Source of the DNA: Archaeoglobaceae archaeon
GTDB lineage: Archaea; Halobacteriota; Archaeoglobi; Archaeoglobales; Archaeoglobaceae
NCBI GenBank assembly: GCA_027016055.1
Contig: JALWBF010000083.1
Location: 1 to 10,604, forward strand
DNA: 10,604 nt
Reading direction: 5' to 3'
The notes below the pieces were generated by a model. The model was given only the letters and a program-made list of their open reading frames with translations. It searched no databases and was not told the origin of the DNA. A program made the translations under genes and the position numbers. Below are positions 1-6,818 of the stretch, piece after piece; position 1 is the stretch's first letter, and each line of letters begins with the position of its first letter.

Positions 1-554
1 AGCAGATAGATCCGGAACTCAGGTTTTTGAACGAAGCTAAGAAGATTCTTAGGGAGATACCTTCGCTGACCGATGATCCCACGCTTGTGGTTGCCGGTTA
101 TCCGAATGTGGGGAAGTCGAGTTTTGTTTCGAGGATTTCGAGCGTTAAGCCCGAAATAGCGAGCTATCCGTTCACGACGAAGAAGATTTACGTCGGCTAT
201 ACCGAGATAGATGGTGTTAGAATTCAGGTTATCGATACGCCCGGTTTGCTCGACAGACCGATCCACAGAAGGAATGAGATAGAGAAGAGGGCGATACTAT
301 GCTTAAAGCATCTCGCAAACTGCATACTGTTCATAATCGACCCAACGGAAACCTGCGGTTATCCGATTGAGAACCAATTGTCTTTGCTTGAAGAAATTAA
401 AGAGAACTTCGACATCCCTATTGTAGCAGCCTACAGCAAAGCGGACATGCACGATAAAAGGGATCTTCCGGCTTTCTCGAGCGTAACCGGGGAGGGCATA
501 GAAGATATATTAAAAATAATAAAGGAAAAAATGGGGATCAGTAGTATACGGTAG
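1..554 (+). CDS. NOG1-family GTPase, C-terminal part (5' end outside window)
   Basis: The frame is open to the left edge (first full codon at 3), so the TTG at 27 is not a credible start; 183 residues are visible. GTPase motifs appear in order: G1 GYPNVGKSS, the switch-I stretch SYPFTTKK, G3 DTPGLLDRP, G4 SKAD (serine in place of the usual Asn) and G5 SVTGEG. The run RNEIEKRAILCLKHLA followed by DPTETCGYP is characteristic of NOG1 within the OBG/TRAFAC GTPases. NOG1 proteins act in large ribosomal subunit assembly. The protein ends soon after G5, as archaeal members do, without the long eukaryotic C-terminal extension. The N-terminal NOG1 helical domain should lie to the left. It ends with TAG, two codons before a TAA, and its last 17 bases overlap the convergent protease gene. 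Confidence 0.93.
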   Translation, partial: QIDPELRFLNEAKKILREIPSLTDDPTLVVAGYPNVGKSSFVSRISSVKPEIASYPFTTKKIYVGYTEIDGVRIQVIDTPGLLDRPIHRRNEIEKRAILCLKHLANCILFIIDPTETCGYPIENQLSLLEEIKENFDIPIVAAYSKADMHDKRDLPAFSSVTGEGIEDILKIIKEKMGISSIR

Positions 555-2529
555 CTCTCGTAACGGATGAATTCGCATCGTATATCCAGCCATCCTTTAC
601 TACGTTATCCACTACGAACGTGAATTCAGCTCCCGGATAAGCTCTGACCCAATCCGAATAGAACGTCGCAATTCCGTTTGTATCCGTGTAAGCCGTTACA
701 TTTCCGCTTACTATTCCCTCCCAATGCCCGTAGACTTCGGCTGAATCGATCGGGTTTCCCGATGAATCGACGACCTTAACGGTTGCAACCGCATAGCGCC
801 ACCATCTTCCCCTGCCGAGAAGCGTTATGTTTATCGACTGCACCCTCATAACGTTCTGAAGCTTGAAGGTCGTATTCGTTACTATATCCGAAGGCTCACC
901 CTCGTTTCCGGCCCTATCGATTGCTGTGACGTAATAGCTGTATGTCGTGTTCGGCTGTAAGTTAGTGTCGGCATATTCGGTGGTGTTTACCGTTGCGATC
1001 GCAACGAACGTTCCGTTCGTGCTTCTGTATACCTTATACTTTACCGCATCGCTGACAGTGTTCCAGCTCAGATCTATTTCGAAAGGCGAAACCGTCACAG
1101 CCTTCAAACCGGTAACCTTGGCTGGGGGAACAGTATCGACGACGAAGCTCCAGTTTACACTCGCATTTCCGGCTTCGTTCCAAGCTTCCACTGTTACCGT
1201 GTAATTTCCGTCTGATAAGTTGGCTGTATATGATATGATTGTTCCGTTGAAGGTTGCGTTAACTATTACTCCGTTCAACATCATTCTCGCTCCGTCGGCG
1301 TTCAAAACTTCTGCAGAAATCGTTACGGTTGTGTAGTTCAGATAAGCTCCGTTCGGAGGACTTATCGGCTTTATAATTATGGCATTGGTTAGATTCAGAG
1401 CATATTCCACAGCTCTCGTCGCATTAACCAAACCGTATCCGTATCCCGGATCCTTACCCGGCAAGCCCAAATCGTCCGCTGTTTTATCTAGGATCGTTCT
1501 GATTTCCGTATTGTTTAAACCGAACGCCTTCAGCAAAGCCGCCACTCCGCTTACGTGCGGGCATGCCATTGAGGTTCCGCTTAAAATTCCGTAGTTCGTG
1601 CCGAGCGGTGAACCGTAAGTCGGAAGAGTCGAGTTTACATTTACTCCCGGAGCAACGAGCTCGACGAAATCACCGGTGTTGCTGAAGTTCGCCAAGTTGT
1701 TCGAGCTGTCAACTGCTCCGACGGCTATGACCGAATCATATGCTGCCGGGTAGGAATATTCCGTTGTATTTATATTTCCGTCTCCCTCATTTCCGGCAGC
1801 AGCAACGAGAACTATTCCAGCATTATATGCGGCATCGCACGCCAATTTGAGAGATGTCGAGTTATATGACGACCCCCAGCTCATCGATATAACATCCATG
1901 TGGTGCTGAATAGCCCACTCTATTCCGGATATACAGTCGGAAAGCAAACCGGAACCGGTGGAGTCGAGAACCTTAACAGCATACAGATTCACCTTCGGAG
2001 CGACGCCGACGAGTCCGTAGTTGTTAAGAGTTGCCGCTATTATTCCCGCACAGTGCGTTCCGTGTCCGTTATCGTCGAGCGGATCGGAATCGTTGTTCAC
2101 GAAATCGTATCCGCCCTTATACAGAGGAGCCAAGTCCGGATGAGTGTAGTCTATGCCGGTGTCTATAACGCAGACGTTCACTCCAACGCCCATCGTGTAG
2201 TTCCAGACCAAGTTGGCCTTGATATCTCGAATGTTCCAAGGAATTACGTCTGTATAGTTTGCGAATCCGTAAGCGTGAACCCTTATATTCGGCTCTACGG
2301 CTAAAACACCCTTAAACTTCTTAACCTTCTTAACTGCTTCCTTCGGCAGATCAACGACCATGGCGTTTATTATGTGAAATTCCTTCTTTATCTTACCACC
2401 GCAACGCTCTATAGCCATCTTATCCTGCATGCACGGTTTGTGTTTGTATAGAACGATGTATTCGTCCGCCAATGCTATACCCTGTAGCAGAACAAAAATA
2501 ATTAAAACCAACAAAGCGATTTTCTTCAT
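538..2529 (-). CDS. Secreted subtilisin-family (S8) serine protease with Ig-like and FN3 domains
   Basis: A 663-residue extracellular endopeptidase precursor. Residues 1-21 form a signal peptide (MKK, a hydrophobic core, then ALA before D22). Residues 22-90 resemble an inhibitor I9 propeptide. The S8 catalytic domain spans about 105-375, with D123 in VIDTG, H156 in NGHGTHCAG, oxyanion Asn N247 in AAGNEGD and nucleophile S320 in SGTSMACPHVSG, so the enzyme looks intact. An Ig-like domain (about 385-466), a fibronectin type III domain (about 469-555, starting PPAKVTGL) and a C-terminal beta-rich domain (about 560-663) with a SSGNPIDSAEVYG motif follow. There is no C-terminal membrane anchor, so release from the cell is likely. 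About 24 N-X-S/T sequons suggest heavy N-glycosylation. The ATG has no ribosome binding site but lies about 25 bases from a TATA element, which fits a leaderless mRNA. Substrate unknown. Confidence 0.93.
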   Translation of the reverse strand: MKKIALLVLIIFVLLQGIALADEYIVLYKHKPCMQDKMAIERCGGKIKKEFHIINAMVVDLPKEAVKKVKKFKGVLAVEPNIRVHAYGFANYTDVIPWNIRDIKANLVWNYTMGVGVNVCVIDTGIDYTHPDLAPLYKGGYDFVNNDSDPLDDNGHGTHCAGIIAATLNNYGLVGVAPKVNLYAVKVLDSTGSGLLSDCISGIEWAIQHHMDVISMSWGSSYNSTSLKLACDAAYNAGIVLVAAAGNEGDGNINTTEYSYPAAYDSVIAVGAVDSSNNLANFSNTGDFVELVAPGVNVNSTLPTYGSPLGTNYGILSGTSMACPHVSGVAALLKAFGLNNTEIRTILDKTADDLGLPGKDPGYGYGLVNATRAVEYALNLTNAIIIKPISPPNGAYLNYTTVTISAEVLNADGARMMLNGVIVNATFNGTIISYTANLSDGNYTVTVEAWNEAGNASVNWSFVVDTVPPAKVTGLKAVTVSPFEIDLSWNTVSDAVKYKVYRSTNGTFVAIATVNTTEYADTNLQPNTTYSYYVTAIDRAGNEGEPSDIVTNTTFKLQNVMRVQSINITLLGRGRWWRYAVATVKVVDSSGNPIDSAEVYGHWEGIVSGNVTAYTDTNGIATFYSDWVRAYPGAEFTFVVDNVVKDGWIYDANSSVTRATVYY

Positions 2530-2549
2530 AAATTAATGTAGTAATCAAA

Positions 2550-2559
2550 AATATATATT
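2550..2559. promoter_or_regulatory. Palindromic TATA element between the protease and argG
   Basis: AATATATATT is a perfect palindrome lying between the divergent protease (ATG at 2529) and argG (ATG at 2592 or 2601). From its centre near 2554.5, the usual archaeal spacing of about 25-27 bases puts the protease transcription start at its start codon and the argG start near 2580. It could therefore serve both genes. This is inferred from position and composition only. Confidence 0.5.
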
Positions 2560-2600
2560 GGTTTCGAAAATCTAAAAAAACTTGAACGCCTATGCACGTT

Positions 2601-3797
2601 ATGAGCAAGGTCGTTTTGTCATATTCCGGCGGTTTGGATACAACCGTCTGCATACCTTTGCTTAGGGAAAAATACGGTTTTGATGAGGTTATCACAGTCA
2701 CCGTTGACATAGGTCAGCCGGAGGATGAGATCAGAAAGGCTGAGGAAAGGGGAAGGAAGTATGCGGACAAGCATTATACGATAGATGCCAGAAAGGAGTA
2801 TGTCGAACTGCTTTTCAAGCTGATAAAAGCCAACGGTGAATACGAAGGATACGTGCTCGGAACAGCTTTAGCTCGTCCGTTGATAGCCGAAAAGGTCGTT
2901 GAGGTTGCGAGGAAGGAGAAAGCGGATGCAATAGCCCACGGATGCACGGGAAAAGGCAACGATCAGCTAAGATTCGAAAACATCTTTTATCAATACGGTT
3001 TCAAGGTCATAGCTCCGATGAGGGAAATGAACTTAACGAGGGAATGGGAGATAGAATATGCTAAGCAGCACGGAATAGATGTTCCGGCAACGAAGGAGAA
3101 GCCATACAGTATAGATGAAAATCTATGGAGCAGAAGCATAGAGGGGGGAAAGCTGGAGGATCCAACTTTTATTCCGCCAGAAGACATCTGGGAATGGACG
3201 AGCGATCCTTCTAAAGCCCCGGACGAGCCGGAGATAGTTAAGATAGAGTTCGAGAGGGGAATTCCCGTTGCGATTAACGATGAGGAGATGGACGGGCTCG
3301 AGCTTATAAAAAGATTGAACGCCATCGGAGGAAAGCACGGAATAGGTAGAACGGATATGATAGAAGATAGAGTGCTGGGTTTAAAATCAAGAGAGTGCTA
3401 CGAGCATCCCGCTGCAACCATTCTTATTACAGCCCACAGGGATCTTGAAAAGTTGGTTTTGAGCAGGAGGGAGCTGAAGTTCAAGAGGATCGTTGAAGAG
3501 GAGTGGGCCGAGCTTGTGTATTACGGCCTAACCAACGATCCTCTTTTCGAAGCTTTGAACGCGTTCATAGACAAGACTCAGGAGAGGGTTACGGGATGGG
3601 TTATGGTAAAGCTTTTCAAAGGTTCCGTTATGCCGGTAGCGAGGTTTTCTCCGTATTCGCTTTATAAGCCCGAGCTTACTTCCTTCGACACAACAGCAAT
3701 CGATCAGAGGTTTGCGGAAGGTTTCTCGAAGTTCCACGGTCTGCAGGGTAGAATTTATAAAGATGTGATGTCGAAGTTAAAGTCCGATTTTAATTAA
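2601..3797 (+). CDS. argG: Argininosuccinate synthase
   Basis: Catalyses ATP-dependent joining of citrulline and aspartate to argininosuccinate, the penultimate step of arginine biosynthesis, in the cytoplasm. The protein has about 398 residues, normal for the family. The N-terminal PP-loop ATPase motif is SYSGGLDTT (residues 7-15). The family motif HGCTGKGNDQLRFE lies at 113-126, and the conserved PYSIDENLWSRSIEGG segment begins near 168. An in-frame ATG at 2592 would add MHV. I prefer 2601 because MSKVVLSYSGG gives the N-terminal length usual for the family, but neither start has a clear Shine-Dalgarno sequence. The gene stands alone: it is divergent from the protease, and lemA downstream has its own promoter. 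No other arginine biosynthesis gene is in the window. Confidence 0.95.
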   Translation: MSKVVLSYSGGLDTTVCIPLLREKYGFDEVITVTVDIGQPEDEIRKAEERGRKYADKHYTIDARKEYVELLFKLIKANGEYEGYVLGTALARPLIAEKVVEVARKEKADAIAHGCTGKGNDQLRFENIFYQYGFKVIAPMREMNLTREWEIEYAKQHGIDVPATKEKPYSIDENLWSRSIEGGKLEDPTFIPPEDIWEWTSDPSKAPDEPEIVKIEFERGIPVAINDEEMDGLELIKRLNAIGGKHGIGRTDMIEDRVLGLKSRECYEHPAATILITAHRDLEKLVLSRRELKFKRIVEEEWAELVYYGLTNDPLFEALNAFIDKTQERVTGWVMVKLFKGSVMPVARFSPYSLYKPELTSFDTTAIDQRFAEGFSKFHGLQGRIYKDVMSKLKSDFN

Positions 3798-3811
3798 GCA
3801 AAATTTAAATA
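3798..3811 (+). promoter_or_regulatory. BRE/TATA promoter of the lemA operon
   Basis: GCAAAA followed directly by TTTAAATA matches the archaeal BRE plus TATA consensus closely. The TATA centre is about 26 bases before the lemA ATG at 3833, which predicts transcription starting at or next to the start codon. No ribosome binding site precedes that ATG, which also fits a leaderless mRNA. The element begins immediately after the argG stop codon. Confidence 0.65.
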
Positions 3812-3832
3812 AATATCATTAAACATTTTGAC

Positions 3833-4405
3833 ATGGATTTGGGATTGCTGATACTTATCGCGGGATTCATCGTAATCGTCGTCGGTTTCGCTATTGCGGT
3901 GGTATCCACATACAACAGGTTTCAGCAGTTGAAAAACGGCGCCGAAGCTACGCTCGGGCAGATCAAGGTCGCTTTGAAAAAGAGGCTTGACCTGCTCACG
4001 GAGTTGCTCGAATCCGTTCAGAGCTACGCGAGGTTTGAGAGGGAAACGCTCGAAAGCATTACGAGGATGAGAACGGAAGTTATGAAGGTTTCGTCGCCGG
4101 AAGAAGTTCGGAAGATAGATAGGGAATCGAGAAGGATTCTGGGTAACATACTCGTTGCAGTTGAGAACTATCCGGATTTGAAAACATCCCAGACCGTTCA
4201 GAAGCTGATGGATGCCGTCAAAGAGATAGAAGATGAGATCGCGAGGCACAGATACACTTACAACAACATAGTTCAGGAGTTCAACACTAAGATCGATACC
4301 GTTCCTTCCAACATAGTAGCGGCGATGTTCGGATTCAGGAAGATGAGCTATCTTGAGTTTGAGGAGGAGATCACGAGAAGACCCGAACTAAGGTGGAGCG
4401 TATGA
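3833..4405 (+). CDS. lemA: LemA family protein
   Basis: A 190-residue protein with one N-terminal membrane segment (about residues 4-26, LLILIAGFIVIVVGF), then a long, mostly helical domain. Family signatures include YNRFQQLKNG just after the membrane segment, KKRLDLLTELL, the ENYPDLK motif near 111-117, RHRYTYNNIVQEFN and a C-terminal P-N-I-V-A-A-M-F-G-F stretch. LemA proteins are membrane-anchored four-helix bundles of unsettled function, often encoded beside DUF2207 or TPM-domain membrane proteins. That pairing is present here: the stop TGA overlaps the next ATG as ATGA, so the two are probably translationally coupled. The likely start is the ATG placed about 26 bases after a strong TATA box. 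Confidence 0.92.
   Translation: MDLGLLILIAGFIVIVVGFAIAVVSTYNRFQQLKNGAEATLGQIKVALKKRLDLLTELLESVQSYARFERETLESITRMRTEVMKVSSPEEVRKIDRESRRILGNILVAVENYPDLKTSQTVQKLMDAVKEIEDEIARHRYTYNNIVQEFNTKIDTVPSNIVAAMFGFRKMSYLEFEEEITRRPELRWSV
4391..4398 (+). promoter_or_regulatory. Ribosome binding site for the DUF2207-type gene
   Basis: AGGTGGAG inside the 3' end of lemA lies a few bases before the ATG at 4402. It decides the start in favour of this ATG, which overlaps the lemA stop as ATGA, over the in-frame GTG at 4393 that falls inside the ribosome binding site. Confidence 0.6.
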
Positions 4406-5889
4406 GCGAGCTTAGGGATTTGATCAAACTGATTGCGTTGGTTACCCTAATTGGAGTTTCGGGATTGATGATATCCCAAGTAGTTAAATCCGTCCAGTAT
4501 TACGGTGATTTAACCGTCGATTATACGGCAAATATAACCTTTTCGAAGGTTTTAATTCTCCAAGAGTTTTACACTTACCACGTCAAAGCTTACAAATACA
4601 AGATGCTTTACAGGGTTTGGGATGCACCTTTAGTATTTAAAAAGGAGGACTTTCCGTGCATAGTTCTTAAAGGCGTCGGCAGTAGTGGAAAAAACATCGT
4701 ATACGTTAAAGATTACTACGGTCATGTGCATGCTTCAAATCCGATTGCGTTCGATTTGGTTAAGAGGCTGGCCGAGAGAAACGAGCTCGGTATAGTCTGC
4801 TATCAATATCTTAAGAGCGGTAAATACTTCAGCATTGGAGATTACGGATTGAGCGCTTTATACGAGGTATATCCACCCATTCAGACGGACGGCAAATACG
4901 ATCACGTAAATTTAAAGCTTGCAAGCAGACATGTGCCGTATGAATCGATCAAAATCTACATTTACGATCCAAACAATTCCATTTTGAAAATATATCCCCA
5001 CATAAAAGAATTCAGATTGAAGAGGATTGAGAACGGCTGGTTAATCGAGGGCAAATCTCCGAAAGGATTGGTTGAGGTCGAGTTCATCTTAAAGCACGGA
5101 GCTATTGAAGGATTCTACCGAAACGTTTCAAACGTCTTGGATTTGGTCGAGAAAGCCAATTTCCTCTATTATATCAAGAGGAACGTATCCAAGTTTTTTG
5201 AATTAATTTTTATTATTTTGATACTGGGATACCCCGCGATCGTCCTTTTCGTCTACAACAGATACGGCAGGGAGAAATCGTTCGTAGTTCCGGAATTCCT
5301 CAGCTACGTTCCTAATCCGAAGAGAAAGCCTTGGGTCGTCAACATGGTCTTCACGGGGGATGCGATGTGGGGAGATAAGAACGCCTTCTTCTCAACCCTG
5401 CTGGATTTATACAGAAGGGGGGCAATAGAAATAGAGCCCTACGAAGTCAAAGGTTTGGTTAGAAGTAGGAAGGAGCTCAGGATAAAGATTTTGGATAGGA
5501 GCAAGTTTGATGCTAACGACATCTACGAGTATCAGGTGCTGAGATTCCTCGAAAGATATTCGGAAAACGGAGTTTTGGATACGAAAAAGCTCAGGATGAT
5601 CGCAAAGGATAAGAGAAGATCCTTAGAATTGGCGGAAGATCTGAAAGACCTTCTAAACTGGAGAGATTCAAGGTTCTCAAAGAGATTCGTTGAAACGAAG
5701 GGAAAAACGATCTTTTACTATCTAACGGCAATATTCTTCATTCTGATTATCCTAACGCTCGTAATCGATGATATAAAACTGGTAATTCTGTCGGCGATTC
5801 TAACAGTTCAATCGATCTGTTGCGCCCTTTCTCCATCCCAACTCTTGGGAAGATGGAAGAAGGAGTTCTACAGGGAAAAACTTGAGTAG
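4402..5889 (+). CDS. DUF2207-type membrane protein, interrupted by an in-frame TAG (N-terminal part)
   Basis: 495 residues up to a TAG at 5887-5889. A membrane segment lies at about 8-27, followed by a large, probably extracytoplasmic beta-rich domain (about 30-260). A second membrane segment is at about 265-286 (FELIFIILILGYPAIVLFVY). A cytoplasmic domain then contains the DUF2207-like core FTGDAMWGDKNAFFSTLLDLYRRGAIE (split here as FTGDAMWGDKNAFF then STLLDLYRRGAIE, about 317-342). Two more hydrophobic segments lie at about 437-455 and 458-478. The architecture and the coupled lemA gene upstream support DUF2207; function is unknown. The protein stops at REKLE, before the conserved C-terminal region of the family. 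That region continues in the same frame directly after the TAG, so this is one gene with a nonsense codon, not a natural end. Reading through gives 593 codons with the TAG as codon 496. Confidence 0.8.
   Translation: MSELRDLIKLIALVTLIGVSGLMISQVVKSVQYYGDLTVDYTANITFSKVLILQEFYTYHVKAYKYKMLYRVWDAPLVFKKEDFPCIVLKGVGSSGKNIVYVKDYYGHVHASNPIAFDLVKRLAERNELGIVCYQYLKSGKYFSIGDYGLSALYEVYPPIQTDGKYDHVNLKLASRHVPYESIKIYIYDPNNSILKIYPHIKEFRLKRIENGWLIEGKSPKGLVEVEFILKHGAIEGFYRNVSNVLDLVEKANFLYYIKRNVSKFFELIFIILILGYPAIVLFVYNRYGREKSFVVPEFLSYVPNPKRKPWVVNMVFTGDAMWGDKNAFFSTLLDLYRRGAIEIEPYEVKGLVRSRKELRIKILDRSKFDANDIYEYQVLRFLERYSENGVLDTKKLRMIAKDKRRSLELAEDLKDLLNWRDSRFSKRFVETKGKTIFYYLTAIFFILIILTLVIDDIKLVILSAILTVQSICCALSPSQLLGRWKKEFYREKLE
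5887..5889 (+). other. In-frame amber codon splitting the DUF2207-type gene
   Basis: The codons run AAA CTT GAG TAG GAC TCC TTT AGA, with no shift of frame on either side. Translation on both sides reads REKLE-stop-DSFRNFLSNMAMIKKY. From memory of the family, this position is usually Trp in a W-x-x-F-x-x-[YF]-L motif, so a single TGG-to-TAG change explains it. Confidence 0.75.
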
Positions 5890-5916
5890 GACTCCTTTAG
5901 AAATTTCCTTTCGAAC

Positions 5917-6183
5917 ATGGCGATGATAAAGAAGTATGCTCCGGAGGATGTGAATGTATGGAAGGACTGGCTGGTCTACGGAACCGCTTTGGGTGTTGGA
6001 GACAAAGTCGTAAAGGCGATGGAAAGCTTAAATGTGAATATCCCGGAAATCAGATTTTACGACCACTATCCGGTTTTCGTATCCACTTATAGGACATCAG
6101 CGAGCGTCAGTAGATCTGGAAGCGGAGCCGGCGGATTTGGTGCCGGAGGAGGATTCGGCGGAGGAGGGGCTGGAGGAAGATAA
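5917..6183 (+). CDS. C-terminal part of the DUF2207-type protein, with glycine-rich tail
   Basis: If translated alone from the ATG at 5917, this gives 88 residues; the homologous frame begins directly after the TAG, at 5890. The segment VWKDWLVYGTALGVGDKVVKAM matches the late DUF2207 motif (a W/P-x-L-x-Y-A-x-A-L-G-V pattern) that normally follows the cytoplasmic domain. The tail from about 6118 is low-complexity Ser/Gly (SRSGSGAGGFGAGGGFGG then more Gly), as is usual for this family. No ribosome binding site precedes 5917, and no start codon lies between the TAG and 5917, so separate translation looks unlikely. It is better regarded as the 3' part of the gene starting at 4402, reached only by readthrough or left as a pseudogene remnant. 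The frame is intact to its TAA, which suggests recent loss or retained use. Confidence 0.65.
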   Translation: MAMIKKYAPEDVNVWKDWLVYGTALGVGDKVVKAMESLNVNIPEIRFYDHYPVFVSTYRTSASVSRSGSGAGGFGAGGGFGGGGAGGR

Positions 6184-6199
6184 TATAAAAAATTTAAAT
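6184..6199. terminator. A/T-rich convergent gap, possible terminators
   Basis: Sixteen A/T-only bases separate the converging stop codons at 6183 and 6200. Read on the minus strand they contain a run of six T, the kind of signal that can end archaeal transcription. There is no stem-loop. Assignment rests on position and composition. Confidence 0.35.
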
Positions 6200-6805
6200 T
6201 TATTCTTCCAAATGAACCTTTATCTTGTGCAACAGATCTGCCGGATTCTTTATCGGATACTCAAGCCTTTCGAGTATCTCATCGGCTTTCTTGCCCTTTA
6301 TCACCAAACCCTTTAACCTTTCAATTAGCTGATCCTTCTCAACTGGGAAGTCCAATCCCTTGATCCTCGTAAGCACGTGAACAGCCCAGTCTATTCCAAG
6401 CACCTCTATTTCATCGTGCTTGATCTCAACCTCATCTTCGTCAAGCTTCCCTTCCTCTTTTAGCCTCTTATACGCCAACTTTGCTATTCCGCCAGCTATG
6501 TGCTCCCTCGGCCTTTCTTCGAGTTCTCCTTCGATATATCTCTTAACTTCTTCCTCATCGGCAGTCGCGATGTTCTTTGCCGTTTGCTCGGTTATTCCAA
6601 GCTCCTTAGCTATCTCCTTATACGTCTTAAATGCCTCGTTCTTTAAAACAACCACGTATGCAGCTTCAGCCAAGCTTGGAAGCCACGTTAGATTCCTGTA
6701 TTCTATCAGCTTTTTAAGTCCGCCCAAAAGCTTTATGCTCTCCAAGAAAACCTTTTCAGCCATCTTATCGATATTTCCTCCCTTAGGTCTCGCGATAACC
6801 TCCAT
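6200..6805 (-). CDS. Near-KaiC domain probable regulatory protein (TIGR03879-like)
   Basis: A 201-residue soluble, charged, mostly helical protein. Residues about 59-83 (TYKEIAKELGITEQTAKNIA) look like a helix-turn-helix, so DNA binding is possible. The preceding stretch TWLPSLAEAAYVVVLKNEAFKTY resembles the near-KaiC domain defined as TIGR03879, whose members are typically encoded beside KaiC-like ATPases, as here. The gene lies 13 bases after the KaiC-like gene on the same strand, so the two are almost certainly co-transcribed. The ATG at 6805 follows a good ribosome binding site. The C-terminal half (about 120-201) is acidic/basic helical and unassigned. A regulatory or signalling role is inferred from the partner. 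Family placement is from remembered resemblance and is moderately sure. Confidence 0.8.
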   Translation of the reverse strand: MEVIARPKGGNIDKMAEKVFLESIKLLGGLKKLIEYRNLTWLPSLAEAAYVVVLKNEAFKTYKEIAKELGITEQTAKNIATADEEEVKRYIEGELEERPREHIAGGIAKLAYKRLKEEGKLDEDEVEIKHDEIEVLGIDWAVHVLTRIKGLDFPVEKDQLIERLKGLVIKGKKADEILERLEYPIKNPADLLHKIKVHLEE

Positions 6806-6810
6806 ACTAC

Positions 6811-6818
6811 ATCACCCC
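6811..6818 (-). promoter_or_regulatory. Ribosome binding site of the near-KaiC gene
   Basis: On the minus strand GGGGTGAT lies five bases before the ATG at 6805 and directly follows the TAA of the KaiC-like gene. It matches the archaeal anti-Shine-Dalgarno complement GGTGAT and fixes the start. Confidence 0.65.

Noticed and set aside
27..29. TTG start of the left-edge GTPase
   Set aside because: The frame is open to the edge and NOG1 has a large N-terminal domain, so this is an internal codon.
2420..2710. Minus-strand frame across the protease start and argG start
   Set aside because: It overlaps two recognised genes and their promoter region, and shows no recognisable motif.
3794..4249. 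Minus-strand frame of 151 codons opposite lemA
   Set aside because: It is antisense to a well-recognised gene and its translation has no family features; similar long antisense frames at 1900-2304, 2990-3325, 6420-6866 and 8090-8515 were rejected for the same reason.
5887..5889. TAG read as pyrrolysine in the DUF2207-type gene
   Set aside because: NOG1, UPF0216, HARP and HypD also end in TAG here. Readthrough of HARP would add more than 60 codons of sequence antisense to DUF2240, so TAG looks like an ordinary stop. The DUF2207 family is not a known pyrrolysine user, and no pyl gene is in view.
6118..6180. Glycine-rich stretch as a tandem DNA repeat
   Set aside because: The bases are irregular; it is a low-complexity Gly/Ser coding tail typical of DUF2207 proteins.
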